Positions 42,582 through 50,602 of a stretch of DNA of 54,249 nucleotides are shown one piece after another. Each line of letters begins with the position of its first letter. Positions within the stretch are counted from its first letter, which is position 1. Under the pieces are notes generated by a model. That model was not told the DNA's origin. It was given only the letters and a program-made list of their open reading frames with translations, and made no database searches. Origin of the DNA: an uncultured Prevotella sp. (lineage in GTDB: Bacteria > Bacteroidota > Bacteroidia > Bacteroidales > Bacteroidaceae). The stretch is from assembly GCF_900549175.1 (NCBI RefSeq), contig NZ_URNN01000002.1, positions 1 to 54,249 of the forward strand, read 5' to 3'. A program made the translations under genes and the position numbers.

Positions 42582-43816
42582 GAAATCTAACCACGATAAC
42601 CATCCCTAATTCTGTAACGTATATTGAACCAAAAGCATTCAGAGGATGCAAAAGCCTGACATTCCTTACAGTTCCAAGTTCGGTAACGAACATTGGCAAC
42701 GGAGTTTTTGCCGGCTGTAGTAATTTGGAAGAAATAAACGTGGATAATGCAAATAGCGCATATACAACTGTAGACGGGGCACTTTATACAAAAGATTTAT
42801 CTATGATATTACGTTATCCCGAAGGGAAACGAGACGTAAGTTTTTCTCTTCCCGAATCAGTAACGAATATTGGAGAGGGTGCTTTTTATAATTGCAGAAA
42901 TCTGAAAGAACTTACCATACCTAATTCTGTAACGGGGAATGTTGAAGGTGATTTTATTTCCGGTTGCTCCAGTTTGCAGAATATATATGTGTATAAAACA
43001 AATGGCATATTGACAAATTCCATTAATACTGATGGTATTACAAACTGTGTGATGTATGTTCCATCAGGATTATTTGAAGAATACAAAACAAATCAAAACT
43101 ATTCTAATTTCGACATACGCTCAAAGAATCTTATCATTAACGATTGTTCTGTCAATGAAAACCCAACACCTACATGTGTAAGTCTAAAGATGAAACTATC
43201 GGAAAAGTATTGTCATATTACAGAAAGTGGGATAATTGATCACAACATAAAAAATACAGGAGACAACATTATTGTAATGTCACTTGAACCTGAAAAAAAC
43301 AATGATATTTTATTCTATACCGTTGCTGATGATGGGTATAAGGAAACTAAAACCATAACCATTACTACTCCAAAGATAGACCTTACGACCCAACAACCAC
43401 AAATTATGACGAACAACAGTGTGTTGGTGATAGCGACAACCAATATCAGCGATGAAGAATCCAATGCCGGTTTTCAATGGATTGAACGTGATGCTCCGGA
43501 AACTATCGTGCCAAACGAAATCTATGCCACTGTACACGACGGCTACTTGAAGTATAATATAGACATCAATGGTTTACAAACATCATCTTATTATAAAGTG
43601 CGTGCTTTTTATAAGTCTGCAGCCGGTAACTACTATTACGGTGATTGGCAAATATTCAAATGCGAGACAGATGGTATCGTTAATGTTCCCAATAAAACAG
43701 TCCCGGTTGTTGAGGGTTATTACAACTGTAATGGCCATAAATCCAATGTTCTTCAGCGTGGCGTGAACATCATCCGCTATACTGACGGTACGACATACAA
43801 AATGTTTGTAAAATAA
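42582..43816 (+). pseudogene. BspA-like leucine-rich repeat protein, 3' part
   Basis: The frame continues from the element border (RNLTTITIPNSVTYIEPKAF and onward) with no start codon of its own at the repeat register. Further LRR units and a YTTVDGALYTKD block, typical of BspA proteins, are followed by a beta-rich region (~residues 140-330 of this part) resembling fibronectin-type folds. The C-terminus ends in RGVNIIRYTDGTTYKMFVK, a conserved Prevotella-type surface-protein tail. Without the 5' part it has no signal peptide and is probably silent until the element leaves. Confidence 0.85.
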
Positions 43817-43937
43817 TCCGCAATTAAATGCGGATTTAAGGCTTATCATTAAGACGGGAATACATTTTTTCCCGTCTTAATAGTAATCTGAAGAGAGATT
43901 TAACCATTTTGATACAACATCTCTCGGATTTTATCAC

Positions 43938-43945
43938 TACCTTTG
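43938..43945 (+). promoter_or_regulatory. -7 box for ybjQ
   Basis: TACCTTTG, 32 bases before the ATG at 43978. Confidence 0.55.
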
Positions 43946-43977
43946 TCATATCTTTTAAACTAAGACATGTAAAGATT

Positions 43978-44298
43978 ATGATACTTACAACAACACCATC
44001 AATCGAAGGCCACACCATCCGTGAATACAAGGGTGTGGTGACGGGTGAGACCATCATCGGTGCAAACTTTGTGAAAGATTTCTTTGCCGGCATACGCGAC
44101 ATTGTGGGCGGCAGAAGTGGAAGCTATGAGAAAGTGCTCATAGAGGGAAAAGACACGTCTATGCGTGAGATGCAACAGCGTGCCGAAGCACTCGGAGCCA
44201 ATGCCATTGTGGGTATTGACATTGATTATGAGACCATTGGACAGAGCGGCTCGATGCTTATGGTGGCCACGAGCGGCACAGCTGTCGTAATAGACTGA
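43978..44298 (+). CDS. YbjQ-family (UPF0145) heavy-metal-binding-domain protein
   Basis: 106 residues from the ATG at 43978, chosen because the conserved N-terminus MILTTTPSIEGHTI starts there. The family pattern is complete: YKGVVTGETIIGANFVKDFF, a Gly/Ser loop, then MQQRAEALGANAIVGIDIDYE. Members form pentameric rings; the function is unresolved. Nineteen bases of this gene (44199-44217) recur at 45497-45515 next to the HHH gene. Confidence 0.9.
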   Translation: MILTTTPSIEGHTIREYKGVVTGETIIGANFVKDFFAGIRDIVGGRSGSYEKVLIEGKDTSMREMQQRAEALGANAIVGIDIDYETIGQSGSMLMVATSGTAVVID

Positions 44299-44317
44299 CA
44301 GGTTTCCACCTTTATTT

Positions 44318-44389
44318 ACAGCTTTATTCCGGCCTGTACCTCCATGCCGGTCATTGACGAGCAGTAAACGGTCGTCTGACAGCTGCTAC
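44318..44389 (-). pseudogene. Fragment of the HHH-gene 3' end
   Basis: About 70 bases nearly identical to 45519-45587, the 3' end of the HHH-domain gene, with a few substitutions and small indels. It borders the DUF3791 module on the side away from the intact gene. Confidence 0.8.
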
Positions 44390-44411
44390 TTCTTTAAAAA
44401 TGGCCATATTA

Positions 44412-44633
44412 TTATGCTATTTTGCCGGTTTCGATTTCAGATTTGAGATACTGGAAGATATAAACTGCCCCTTGATAGTAAAGGCCACATTCGGGGTCGT
44501 TCAGCTTCGTGAATGTAATCGAGGTATAAAGCTCATCAAGGGCGCGGCGAATATCCCAGCCATATTCTGCCATAAGCATTTCGGTAAGTTCAGCCGCAAG
44601 GCATTCGATTTGAAATTGTATGTCCTGTGTCAT
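44412..44633 (-). CDS. DUF3791 protein, distal copy
   Basis: 73 residues: IQFQIECLAAELTEMLMAEYG, then RRALDELYTSITFTKLNDPECGLYYQGAVYIFQYL. The arrangement of two helices followed by LYYQG is that of DUF3791 small proteins. It overlaps the DUF3990 gene by four bases. Short, acidic and coupled to a predicted toxin, it may be an antitoxin or accessory partner (inference). It differs clearly from the proximal copy. Confidence 0.8.
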   Translation of the reverse strand: MTQDIQFQIECLAAELTEMLMAEYGWDIRRALDELYTSITFTKLNDPECGLYYQGAVYIFQYLKSEIETGKIA

Positions 44634-45118
44634 AACTCGATACGTTTTAAGAATTCTACAGATTTTGGGGTGCCAAAGAAGTATTGAACAGCATGGTTAC
44701 CCCGGAATCTTAGTTCTTCAACCAATGCGGAGGCTGACAAATAGCCCATTATGTAACGGCGAATCTGAACACCAACAGTATCGTCTGCTATCGGACCGGT
44801 TACAATATCGTAGGGATGAGCCGGAATATCAGAATTATTTTTACGATTCATTACGACAAACTCAGCCCATTCCACGGAATAATCAAGGAACGTCTTTATA
44901 TTCAGTCCATTCTTTGTAGCCTCTTCTTCATCAAATTCAAAACATGACAATGTTGGTTCGCCTTCATTTAGAAACCGGGTTGTACGGATGGCCATAGCCT
45001 TCGCTTGGTCAGGATTGACATTGAGATAGAATCCCTGCCCGAAATCCTTGCCACGCTTACTACGAGAAAGGTCTATCTTCTCGATAGCCACGTTAGAGCC
45101 GTGATAGAGTCGTATCAT
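44630..45118 (-). CDS. DUF3990 protein, predicted ADP-ribosyltransferase-like toxin
   Basis: I choose the ATG at 45118 (162 residues): it overlaps the upstream stop (ATGA) and has AGGAGG just before it; the longer frame to 45142 lacks support. Motifs: H6 in LYHGSN, GFYL with Y31, and Q145 in HAVQYFFGT. These match DUF3990, which I recall as belonging to the ADP-ribosyl superfamily, with an H-Y-Q/E-type site. Function as a NAD-dependent toxin is inferred from fold and from being sandwiched between two small DUF3791 genes. Confidence 0.78.
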   Translation of the reverse strand: MIRLYHGSNVAIEKIDLSRSKRGKDFGQGFYLNVNPDQAKAMAIRTTRFLNEGEPTLSCFEFDEEEATKNGLNIKTFLDYSVEWAEFVVMNRKNNSDIPAHPYDIVTGPIADDTVGVQIRRYIMGYLSASALVEELRFRGNHAVQYFFGTPKSVEFLKRIEL

Positions 45119-45339
45119 ATCCTGCCTCCTTCCCGTTGACAAATAACTTGGAGATCTGAAACCGCATCATCTATAGAGAGGGTATGTTCGGCTGCATAGC
45201 AGTCGAGAAGGAAATCTATGCCCGTAAAACGGCGCAGATATGCGTATGCCTGTGGGTTGGAGAGCTTGTGCCGCTGCGCGAAAGCTCCGACACATGCCAC
45301 CACATATTCTATTCTGTCAGATATTTCTTTCTTGTCCAT
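45115..45339 (-). CDS. DUF3791 protein, proximal copy
   Basis: 74 residues: MDKKEISDRIEYVVACVGAF, then AYAYLRRFTGIDFLLDCYAAEHTLS. First gene of the operon after the duplicated promoter. Matches DUF3791; the AEHTLS end of the core is typical. Probable antitoxin of the following DUF3990 protein (inference). Confidence 0.82.
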   Translation of the reverse strand: MDKKEISDRIEYVVACVGAFAQRHKLSNPQAYAYLRRFTGIDFLLDCYAAEHTLSIDDAVSDLQVICQREGGRI

Positions 45340-45409
45340 GACTATGCTTTATTGCTTATAATCAAATCTTTAACATCAATATCAAGCAACTTTGATTGGC
45401 CAATAAATC

Positions 45410-45492
45410 ACAATACTTTGATGTCTGATACAAAGTTACAAATAAAAACTGTAACTCAATCCTTTTCATTCTACTATTTTGACGTTATAGCC
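45410..45492 (-). promoter_or_regulatory. Promoter of the DUF3791 operon, near copy of the restriction-operon promoter
   Basis: On the minus strand TTG (45457-45459), 18 bases, TAACTTTG (45431-45438), the same spacing as at 42.1 kb. About 82 bases align with roughly nine differences. The start codon is 91 bases from the -7 box. Confidence 0.8.
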
Positions 45493-45496
45493 CGAA

Positions 45497-45515
45497 CAAT
45501 GCCATTGTGGGTATT
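45497..45515 (+). repeat. 19-base scrap of the ybjQ coding sequence
   Basis: CAATGCCATTGTGGGTATT is identical to 44199-44217 inside ybjQ. It touches the stop codon of the HHH gene. Confidence 0.75.
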
Positions 45516-45516
45516 T

Positions 45517-47580
45517 TCACAGCTTTATTCCGGCCTGTACCTCCATGTCGGTCATTGACGAGCGGTAGACGGTCTGATAGCTGCTGCCCACAGATGAGCG
45601 GTCGAAGTAGTCGGTGACGGCAACCTTTGCCGCAACGGTAATACGCCTCCACAAGACGATGCGGGCCATCAGGGCATAATGGATGCCGTGCCCCGAATAT
45701 GCACGTGAATAGAAAGAGTAAGGCATGGTGCGTTCGTAGGCATACAGCCGGCTGTCATATCCCGTCGTGTTGAAATAAGAGACGTTTGTGCTTACATGAA
45801 CATTCTTGAAAGAACCGTTGACATATTGGGTTACCATCAGCCCGCGGTCACTCCGTTTGAATTCGGTCAGCGCGAGGTCAAGCTGCGTTTTTGCGTCCCA
45901 TCCGCCGGCAGAACTGCGCGCCACGGCGAGACGCATACGATGCTCCGTACGGCATATCAGGGCCGTCTTGGCGTCGTTGTCACGCTGCCTTATCCTCAGA
46001 CGGTAACGCCCCGAGAATGTCCAATCACGATGTGAGAGCGTGGCGGCGAGCATGTTGTCCGACGAATACGACTTTCCGGAAGTCTGATACTTGGGCCAGC
46101 CAAAATAAGCCAGGTCTGAGTACGCCAACAGCTGCAGCCGGGGTGTGGGACGCCATTCCGTACCGGCATATACACCGTGCTCGTTCTGCATCCTGTTGCC
46201 ATCGCTGAAACTTGCGGCGTGCAACGAAGAATACCCGCGGGAATAATACCTATGAAGCACCGTAATGTTGAACCTGTCATCCGGATATACCGTGGCCGAG
46301 TGTATTGTGGCAACAGCCCCGTGGCGGTCGGTGGCCGTCTCTCCCTGAAATGATAAAAGATGATTGCGGTAGCCGTAGTATGCACCCGCATTGATGAAGT
46401 CGCGCCCGGTGGCGTAATGACGGCGGTAGAGCACCTTGGTGTCGGGGCAGAGCCGGCGGTCAAGACCGGTGTATACGGCGGAAACACCGGCGTGGAGTCC
46501 GTTCGCCGCATAGTGCACGTTGGCACCCGCCGTAGTGGCATGGGTGTTGTTCTTCTTTGCCATCTCCCCCATGGTGCGGTGATAGCCGCTTTTCACTATC
46601 GTAGCCACGGTACCGTCTTTGTTGAGTGTGGCGTCGAGCGGACGGTAAGACGCGAAGGCACTTGCCTTGAAATGCCCCGCCAGACGCAGTGTGACCGCCG
46701 CCCCCTGCATATAGTCGGCCTCCGAACGCGACGAATGTACGCGGATGGCGTTCGCCCGGTGTCCGAGACCGGCGAGCACGGTTGTCTTGCCGAGATTGAA
46801 CGACGTGCCGGCAACAAGCCCCATACCGAAAGACACGCGGTAACGCCCCACCGTCAGCGATTCGATGCAGCCCAGCTGCCGCAGTTGCAGATAAAGGGAA
46901 TAATAGTCATAACCGGTGGTGTTCCTGCCGGCGAACATAGGCTCCCCTGCATCCTGCGAGGCTACCATGCCAAAACGCACACGGTCGCGGCAGCTGAAGT
47001 CGTAACGCAGCCAATGCTTGTAAGGATAACCGAGATAACCGTTTATGTCACCCTTGCGCCTGTAGAACGGTATCTTTGCCGTGGCAACAAACGTGTGTCG
47101 GCCGTCTTTCAGCATCTCGCGCAAAGACGGAAACACCACCTTTCCGTCATCCTTCCCGATATACACCAGATATTCCAACAGTTGTCGCCGTGTGCGGTCG
47201 AGCGACTCTATCATGGCCAGCTCGGCGGTGGTCTTCATGGGTCCGTAGCGATACAGGTATTCGCAGATGTCCTCCACCTGACGGTCGGTGAGAAACGGTA
47301 TACGTTCGAGATCCTCGCGGGTGGCGGTGTTTATGTCGATGGGGTTGGCGGCAAATCCGCCCACAATGTCGTGCCATTCCTCCCATGAAGCGTCGTCAAT
47401 GCCCTCCGTGTCTTCATCGCCGGCCGTCAGTTCGTACAGCCAATCCTCCCACGGCACATTGCCCTTGTTCCATATCGTGTTCCGGTCTGAATGTATGTTC
47501 TTGCCGTCATTCTCCTGCGCAGCCATGTAAGGGCAGCACAACAGGAAAAACAGCGATGCGAAGAAGAAAAAATGGTTCAT
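45517..47580 (-). CDS. Helix-hairpin-helix domain, beta-barrel-like outer membrane protein
   Basis: 687 residues with a signal peptide (FFFFASLFFLLCCPYMAAQ). Residues ~85-150 hold tandem helix-hairpin-helix motifs (IDINTATREDLERIPFLTDRQ, ELAMIESLDRTRRQLLEYL) related to ComEA. The remaining ~500 residues are alternating beta strands with aromatic girdle residues, ending EVQAGIKL, like an outer-membrane barrel. This architecture is common in Bacteroidetes; function unknown. Its 3' end is partly copied at 44.32 kb. Confidence 0.85.
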   Translation of the reverse strand: MNHFFFFASLFFLLCCPYMAAQENDGKNIHSDRNTIWNKGNVPWEDWLYELTAGDEDTEGIDDASWEEWHDIVGGFAANPIDINTATREDLERIPFLTDRQVEDICEYLYRYGPMKTTAELAMIESLDRTRRQLLEYLVYIGKDDGKVVFPSLREMLKDGRHTFVATAKIPFYRRKGDINGYLGYPYKHWLRYDFSCRDRVRFGMVASQDAGEPMFAGRNTTGYDYYSLYLQLRQLGCIESLTVGRYRVSFGMGLVAGTSFNLGKTTVLAGLGHRANAIRVHSSRSEADYMQGAAVTLRLAGHFKASAFASYRPLDATLNKDGTVATIVKSGYHRTMGEMAKKNNTHATTAGANVHYAANGLHAGVSAVYTGLDRRLCPDTKVLYRRHYATGRDFINAGAYYGYRNHLLSFQGETATDRHGAVATIHSATVYPDDRFNITVLHRYYSRGYSSLHAASFSDGNRMQNEHGVYAGTEWRPTPRLQLLAYSDLAYFGWPKYQTSGKSYSSDNMLAATLSHRDWTFSGRYRLRIRQRDNDAKTALICRTEHRMRLAVARSSAGGWDAKTQLDLALTEFKRSDRGLMVTQYVNGSFKNVHVSTNVSYFNTTGYDSRLYAYERTMPYSFYSRAYSGHGIHYALMARIVLWRRITVAAKVAVTDYFDRSSVGSSYQTVYRSSMTDMEVQAGIKL

Positions 47581-47612
47581 AGTAGTTAAGATTTAAGAAG
47601 AAGTGAAGAGAT

Positions 47613-47773
47613 GTATCAAATATGGTTAAATGGTGCTTTGTAGGGACATATTCTTGTATTTGTCCGTCAAACTTGTCCGTCAAACAGTCATTGAATATCA
47701 ACATGTTACATGCGGACAAATACAAGAATATGTCCCTACAATGTGCTTCCTTCGCATTTTGACACCACCCTCA
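47613..47773. repeat. Palindromic intergenic element, copy 3
   Basis: Perfect inner inverted repeat: 47638-47666 and 47713-47741, 29 bases each (tip TTGTAGGGACATATTC). The loop is longer (46 bases) because GTCCGTCAAAC is partly duplicated on the left. Outer ends GTATCAAAT and TTTTGACACCACC remain recognisable. It lies between the DUF3108 and HHH genes on the same strand. Confidence 0.88.
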
Positions 47774-47777
47774 ATTT

Positions 47778-48599
47778 TCATTTCAACTTCGACGTCATCG
47801 GGCTGCGCACACCCTTGTACCCCTTGAGGAAAGCCTTTGCCGAACCGAAGCTGAGAAACATGTCGAGACGCACGGGGATGTGGTTTACGTCGTCGGTGAC
47901 GTAGAAGCGTATCAACTCATTGTTCTTGTTGTCTTCACGCTCGATGAACGAGAATACCAGACAGCGGTACTTGTCGTTGCTGCCCTCCATCTTGAACGTC
48001 TCCTTACCGAGATATTTCAGCCACGAGTTGGACAGGTGCTTGGCGTCGCTGATGGGCATGTTGATGGTCTGCCCCTTCTTGAATTTGGCCGCGTCGAAGT
48101 TGCGTGACCGCAAGAAAATGCTCATCATGTCGTAGATGCACTCGTTATACTCCGACTCCGACCTCACGTGCCGGCCGTCGTGCTCTATGCGGTGCTTTTT
48201 CAGATGACACTTACCGGCAGGATAACTGTACCACAACTCGTCCACATAATAACGCTTGCCCTCGTGAGCCCCCTTGCGGAAATACAGCGGCACGATGTCG
48301 TCGGTGCAGTACGACAGCAGCGTGTCGCGCATCACAAACACCTTGTCGAGCTTGTTGTTGCCGCGTGTGATGAGACTTGTGCGGTATGCCGGCTTGCCGT
48401 CGTATGTAGACTTCACGGTGCTCATCGATGCCGTCCCCACCTTCACCCAGATGAATTTCCAGTTGAAGAACAGGTCGTAGTACAGAAACTCACCCGACTT
48501 GAAAGCCTTGTTGTCTATGCCGCATTGTGCGTGGCTGCCGGCTGCGCTGACAGCCAGCAACACGGCTGCCAATATGATTCTGATGCTGAAATGTCTCAT
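47778..48599 (-). CDS. DUF3108 exported protein
   Basis: 273 residues with a signal peptide (MRHFSIRIILAAVLLAVSAAGSHAQ). The body is the beta-rich DUF3108 pattern: GEFLYYDLFFNWKFIWVKVGTA, YRTSLITRGN, and a C-terminal IPVRLDMFLSFGSAKAFLKGYKG. Periplasmic family of unknown function, possibly lipid-binding. Thirty-five bases after the Big_5 lipoprotein gene, so probably in the GH3 operon. Confidence 0.85.
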   Translation of the reverse strand: MRHFSIRIILAAVLLAVSAAGSHAQCGIDNKAFKSGEFLYYDLFFNWKFIWVKVGTASMSTVKSTYDGKPAYRTSLITRGNNKLDKVFVMRDTLLSYCTDDIVPLYFRKGAHEGKRYYVDELWYSYPAGKCHLKKHRIEHDGRHVRSESEYNECIYDMMSIFLRSRNFDAAKFKKGQTINMPISDAKHLSNSWLKYLGKETFKMEGSNDKYRCLVFSFIEREDNKNNELIRFYVTDDVNHIPVRLDMFLSFGSAKAFLKGYKGVRSPMTSKLK

Positions 48600-48634
48600 T
48601 GTCTCCTCCTTTTCTTGTTTGTTTTTCCGTTCTC

Positions 48635-50602
48635 TTATCTCTTCTGCGGAATACCCAATTCGCGGGCGCGATCGGCGTTCCTGTTCGTCTTCCTCTTCTC
48701 CTTGTCAGGCTTCTGCTTGGTTATGGCCCCAGGCTTTTGTGCTGTCAGAGGCACGGCATTTACGTTCCATGCCATGGTGAGGTCCCATTTCGCCTTACAC
48801 TCTATCTCCTTTGGATTGTAGAACACCGCTTCCGGCTGTATGTCGGCCCCGTAGTTGCCCGTATCCCATACGCCGTTGCCGTTGCGGTCGGTGAAGGCGC
48901 TGAGATAGTATTTTCCCGGCTGCACATAGAAAAACTCGGCCGTCCCGTCCTTCACCCTTGCCTGTTTCACAGTGTTGCCCGACGAGTTGAGCAGCCTGAC
49001 GATGACGTCAACTGAGTCGGGTGTGCCGCTGACATTGACCACAAGCGACCCGAAATCGTCGTTGGAGCGCACCTTCAGACCCGTCTTGATGGGTTTGGAG
49101 ACCGTGCCGTAGATGTCTTCAAATGCCGCAGAGTCAATCTCCAGACTGTACTCCGTTGCGGGCCGCCACTCGGCCAGCAGTTCATACCGGCGCAGTTGCC
49201 CCTTTACGGGATGCAGTTCGAAACGTGCCCTGTACCACAGGGTGTCGTGCTTCGAATACAGATGTATGGCCGACGTGTCGAGCCGTGCCAGCGGTGTGGG
49301 CATCTCTATGAACACATCGCTCTCGGGACTCATCGACGACGGTACGCTGACCTTTGGCTCCATATTCTTCACCGGCATCACCGAGTCGTAGGGTTCACCC
49401 CGCTTGCGGGCCTTTTCCTGCTCCTTCTGCCACTTCTCTATCTCCTTTTCAATATCCTTCATGCGCTTTTCGTAGCTCTTTTTAGGCTGTGCCGATATGG
49501 TGTCGGTGTAGCTCACAAGCGTACCGGTGGTGTCGGTCATCATGTAGCTCACCTCCATCTGCAGCGTGTCCTGGTTGACAAGAGCCGTATCGCGAAGCCA
49601 GTAGAAAACGGTGTCACGCTTTTCCGACGATTCAGCAATGAAGGCGTCGGTAGCGTCGAAATTCAGACCTTTTATCATAGGCAGGCTGTCGCTGCCATAG
49701 GTGAAGTAGAAGTCGATGCGGCGCGGATCCTGCCGTTCGGTCTTCAGCAGATAGCGGTCGGTCTGCGGTTCGGTGAAAGCCAGCAGCACTACGTTGTCCG
49801 GATAGAAATGAGTGTATGGCACACGGCTTATGGAGTCGATGCGCAGCTCGTCGCGCCAGATGGTGTCCTGACGTATGTCCGGTCCGCAGCTCGGCACGAA
49901 CGTGTCGTGGCTGAAGGCCACCATCTCGCTCTTCTGGCTGTATATGTAGTTTCCGTCAGCATCCTGAAGGGCATACACCCGGTATGTTCCTGCAGCCACA
50001 CCCTTTATGATGAAACGTCCGCGGCTGTCTGTGCGCGACACCCTTATCATCGGCTTTGTGGTGAATGCCGTGTCCGACAGGTCGTCGTACAGTCCTACGA
50101 GTATTCCCTTCACCGGTTCGAGATTACTCGCGTCGAGCACGTTGCCCGCCACCTCAAAGGTGTCTATCTCCGCCCCCGTCGAAAAACAGTACGTATAGTT
50201 GCCCATCGGGTTGTTCTCGTTGTTGTCGGTGATGGCATCGGAGAAGTCGATGGTGTATGTGGTGTTGCTCTTCAGCGAGTCTTTCAGCTCCACGGTAATC
50301 TTCTTTCCGGCACTCTTTATCTCGGCCATTTCCAGCTGCGGCGGCGACACCACCACCTTGTTGGCGGCATCCTCCAGCTTTACAAACTCGTCGAAAGCGA
50401 TGGTCACCTTGCGCGACTTCACCCCCGTGCCCTTGTCTGCGGGCGAGGTGTGCACAATCCTTGGCGGCGTCTCGTCATACCATCCGCCGTCTGGCTGCCC
50501 CATGCGGGCACACGATGTGACGAGTGACAGCAACGATATGCCTGCCACGGCCATCCGCACCACAAATGCAGACCTTATACTGTGATTCCTGCCTGTCTTC
50601 AT
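48635..50602 (-). CDS. Large lipoprotein with N-terminal Ig-like Big_5 domain
   Basis: 655 residues. Lipoprotein signal ending LSLVTS-C31. The next block (PPRIVHTSPADKGTGVKSRK, ITVELKDSLKSNTTYTIDF) is an Ig-like Big_5 domain. Further beta-sandwich regions follow (VKGILVGLYDD; SRGRFIIKGVAAGTYRVYALQD), the latter like a carboxypeptidase regulatory fold. The C-terminus has YVQPGKYYLSAFTDRNGNGVWDTG. Found throughout Bacteroidetes, probably surface or periplasmic; function unknown. Its ATG overlaps the GH3 stop by one base (TGATG). Confidence 0.85.
   Translation of the reverse strand: MKTGRNHSIRSAFVVRMAVAGISLLSLVTSCARMGQPDGGWYDETPPRIVHTSPADKGTGVKSRKVTIAFDEFVKLEDAANKVVVSPPQLEMAEIKSAGKKITVELKDSLKSNTTYTIDFSDAITDNNENNPMGNYTYCFSTGAEIDTFEVAGNVLDASNLEPVKGILVGLYDDLSDTAFTTKPMIRVSRTDSRGRFIIKGVAAGTYRVYALQDADGNYIYSQKSEMVAFSHDTFVPSCGPDIRQDTIWRDELRIDSISRVPYTHFYPDNVVLLAFTEPQTDRYLLKTERQDPRRIDFYFTYGSDSLPMIKGLNFDATDAFIAESSEKRDTVFYWLRDTALVNQDTLQMEVSYMMTDTTGTLVSYTDTISAQPKKSYEKRMKDIEKEIEKWQKEQEKARKRGEPYDSVMPVKNMEPKVSVPSSMSPESDVFIEMPTPLARLDTSAIHLYSKHDTLWYRARFELHPVKGQLRRYELLAEWRPATEYSLEIDSAAFEDIYGTVSKPIKTGLKVRSNDDFGSLVVNVSGTPDSVDVIVRLLNSSGNTVKQARVKDGTAEFFYVQPGKYYLSAFTDRNGNGVWDTGNYGADIQPEAVFYNPKEIECKAKWDLTMAWNVNAVPLTAQKPGAITKQKPDKEKRKTNRNADRARELGIPQKR

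Noticed and set aside
42725..43816. Independent gene starting at TTG 42725
   Set aside because: The reading frame and the LRR register continue upstream to the element border; it is the 3' part of the split gene.
46360..47388. Plus-strand frame opposite the HHH gene
   Set aside because: The HHH protein has a signal peptide, domain motifs and barrel pattern; the antisense frame has none.
49196..50527. Plus-strand frame opposite the Big_5 lipoprotein gene
   Set aside because: Same reason: antisense shadow of a well-supported gene.
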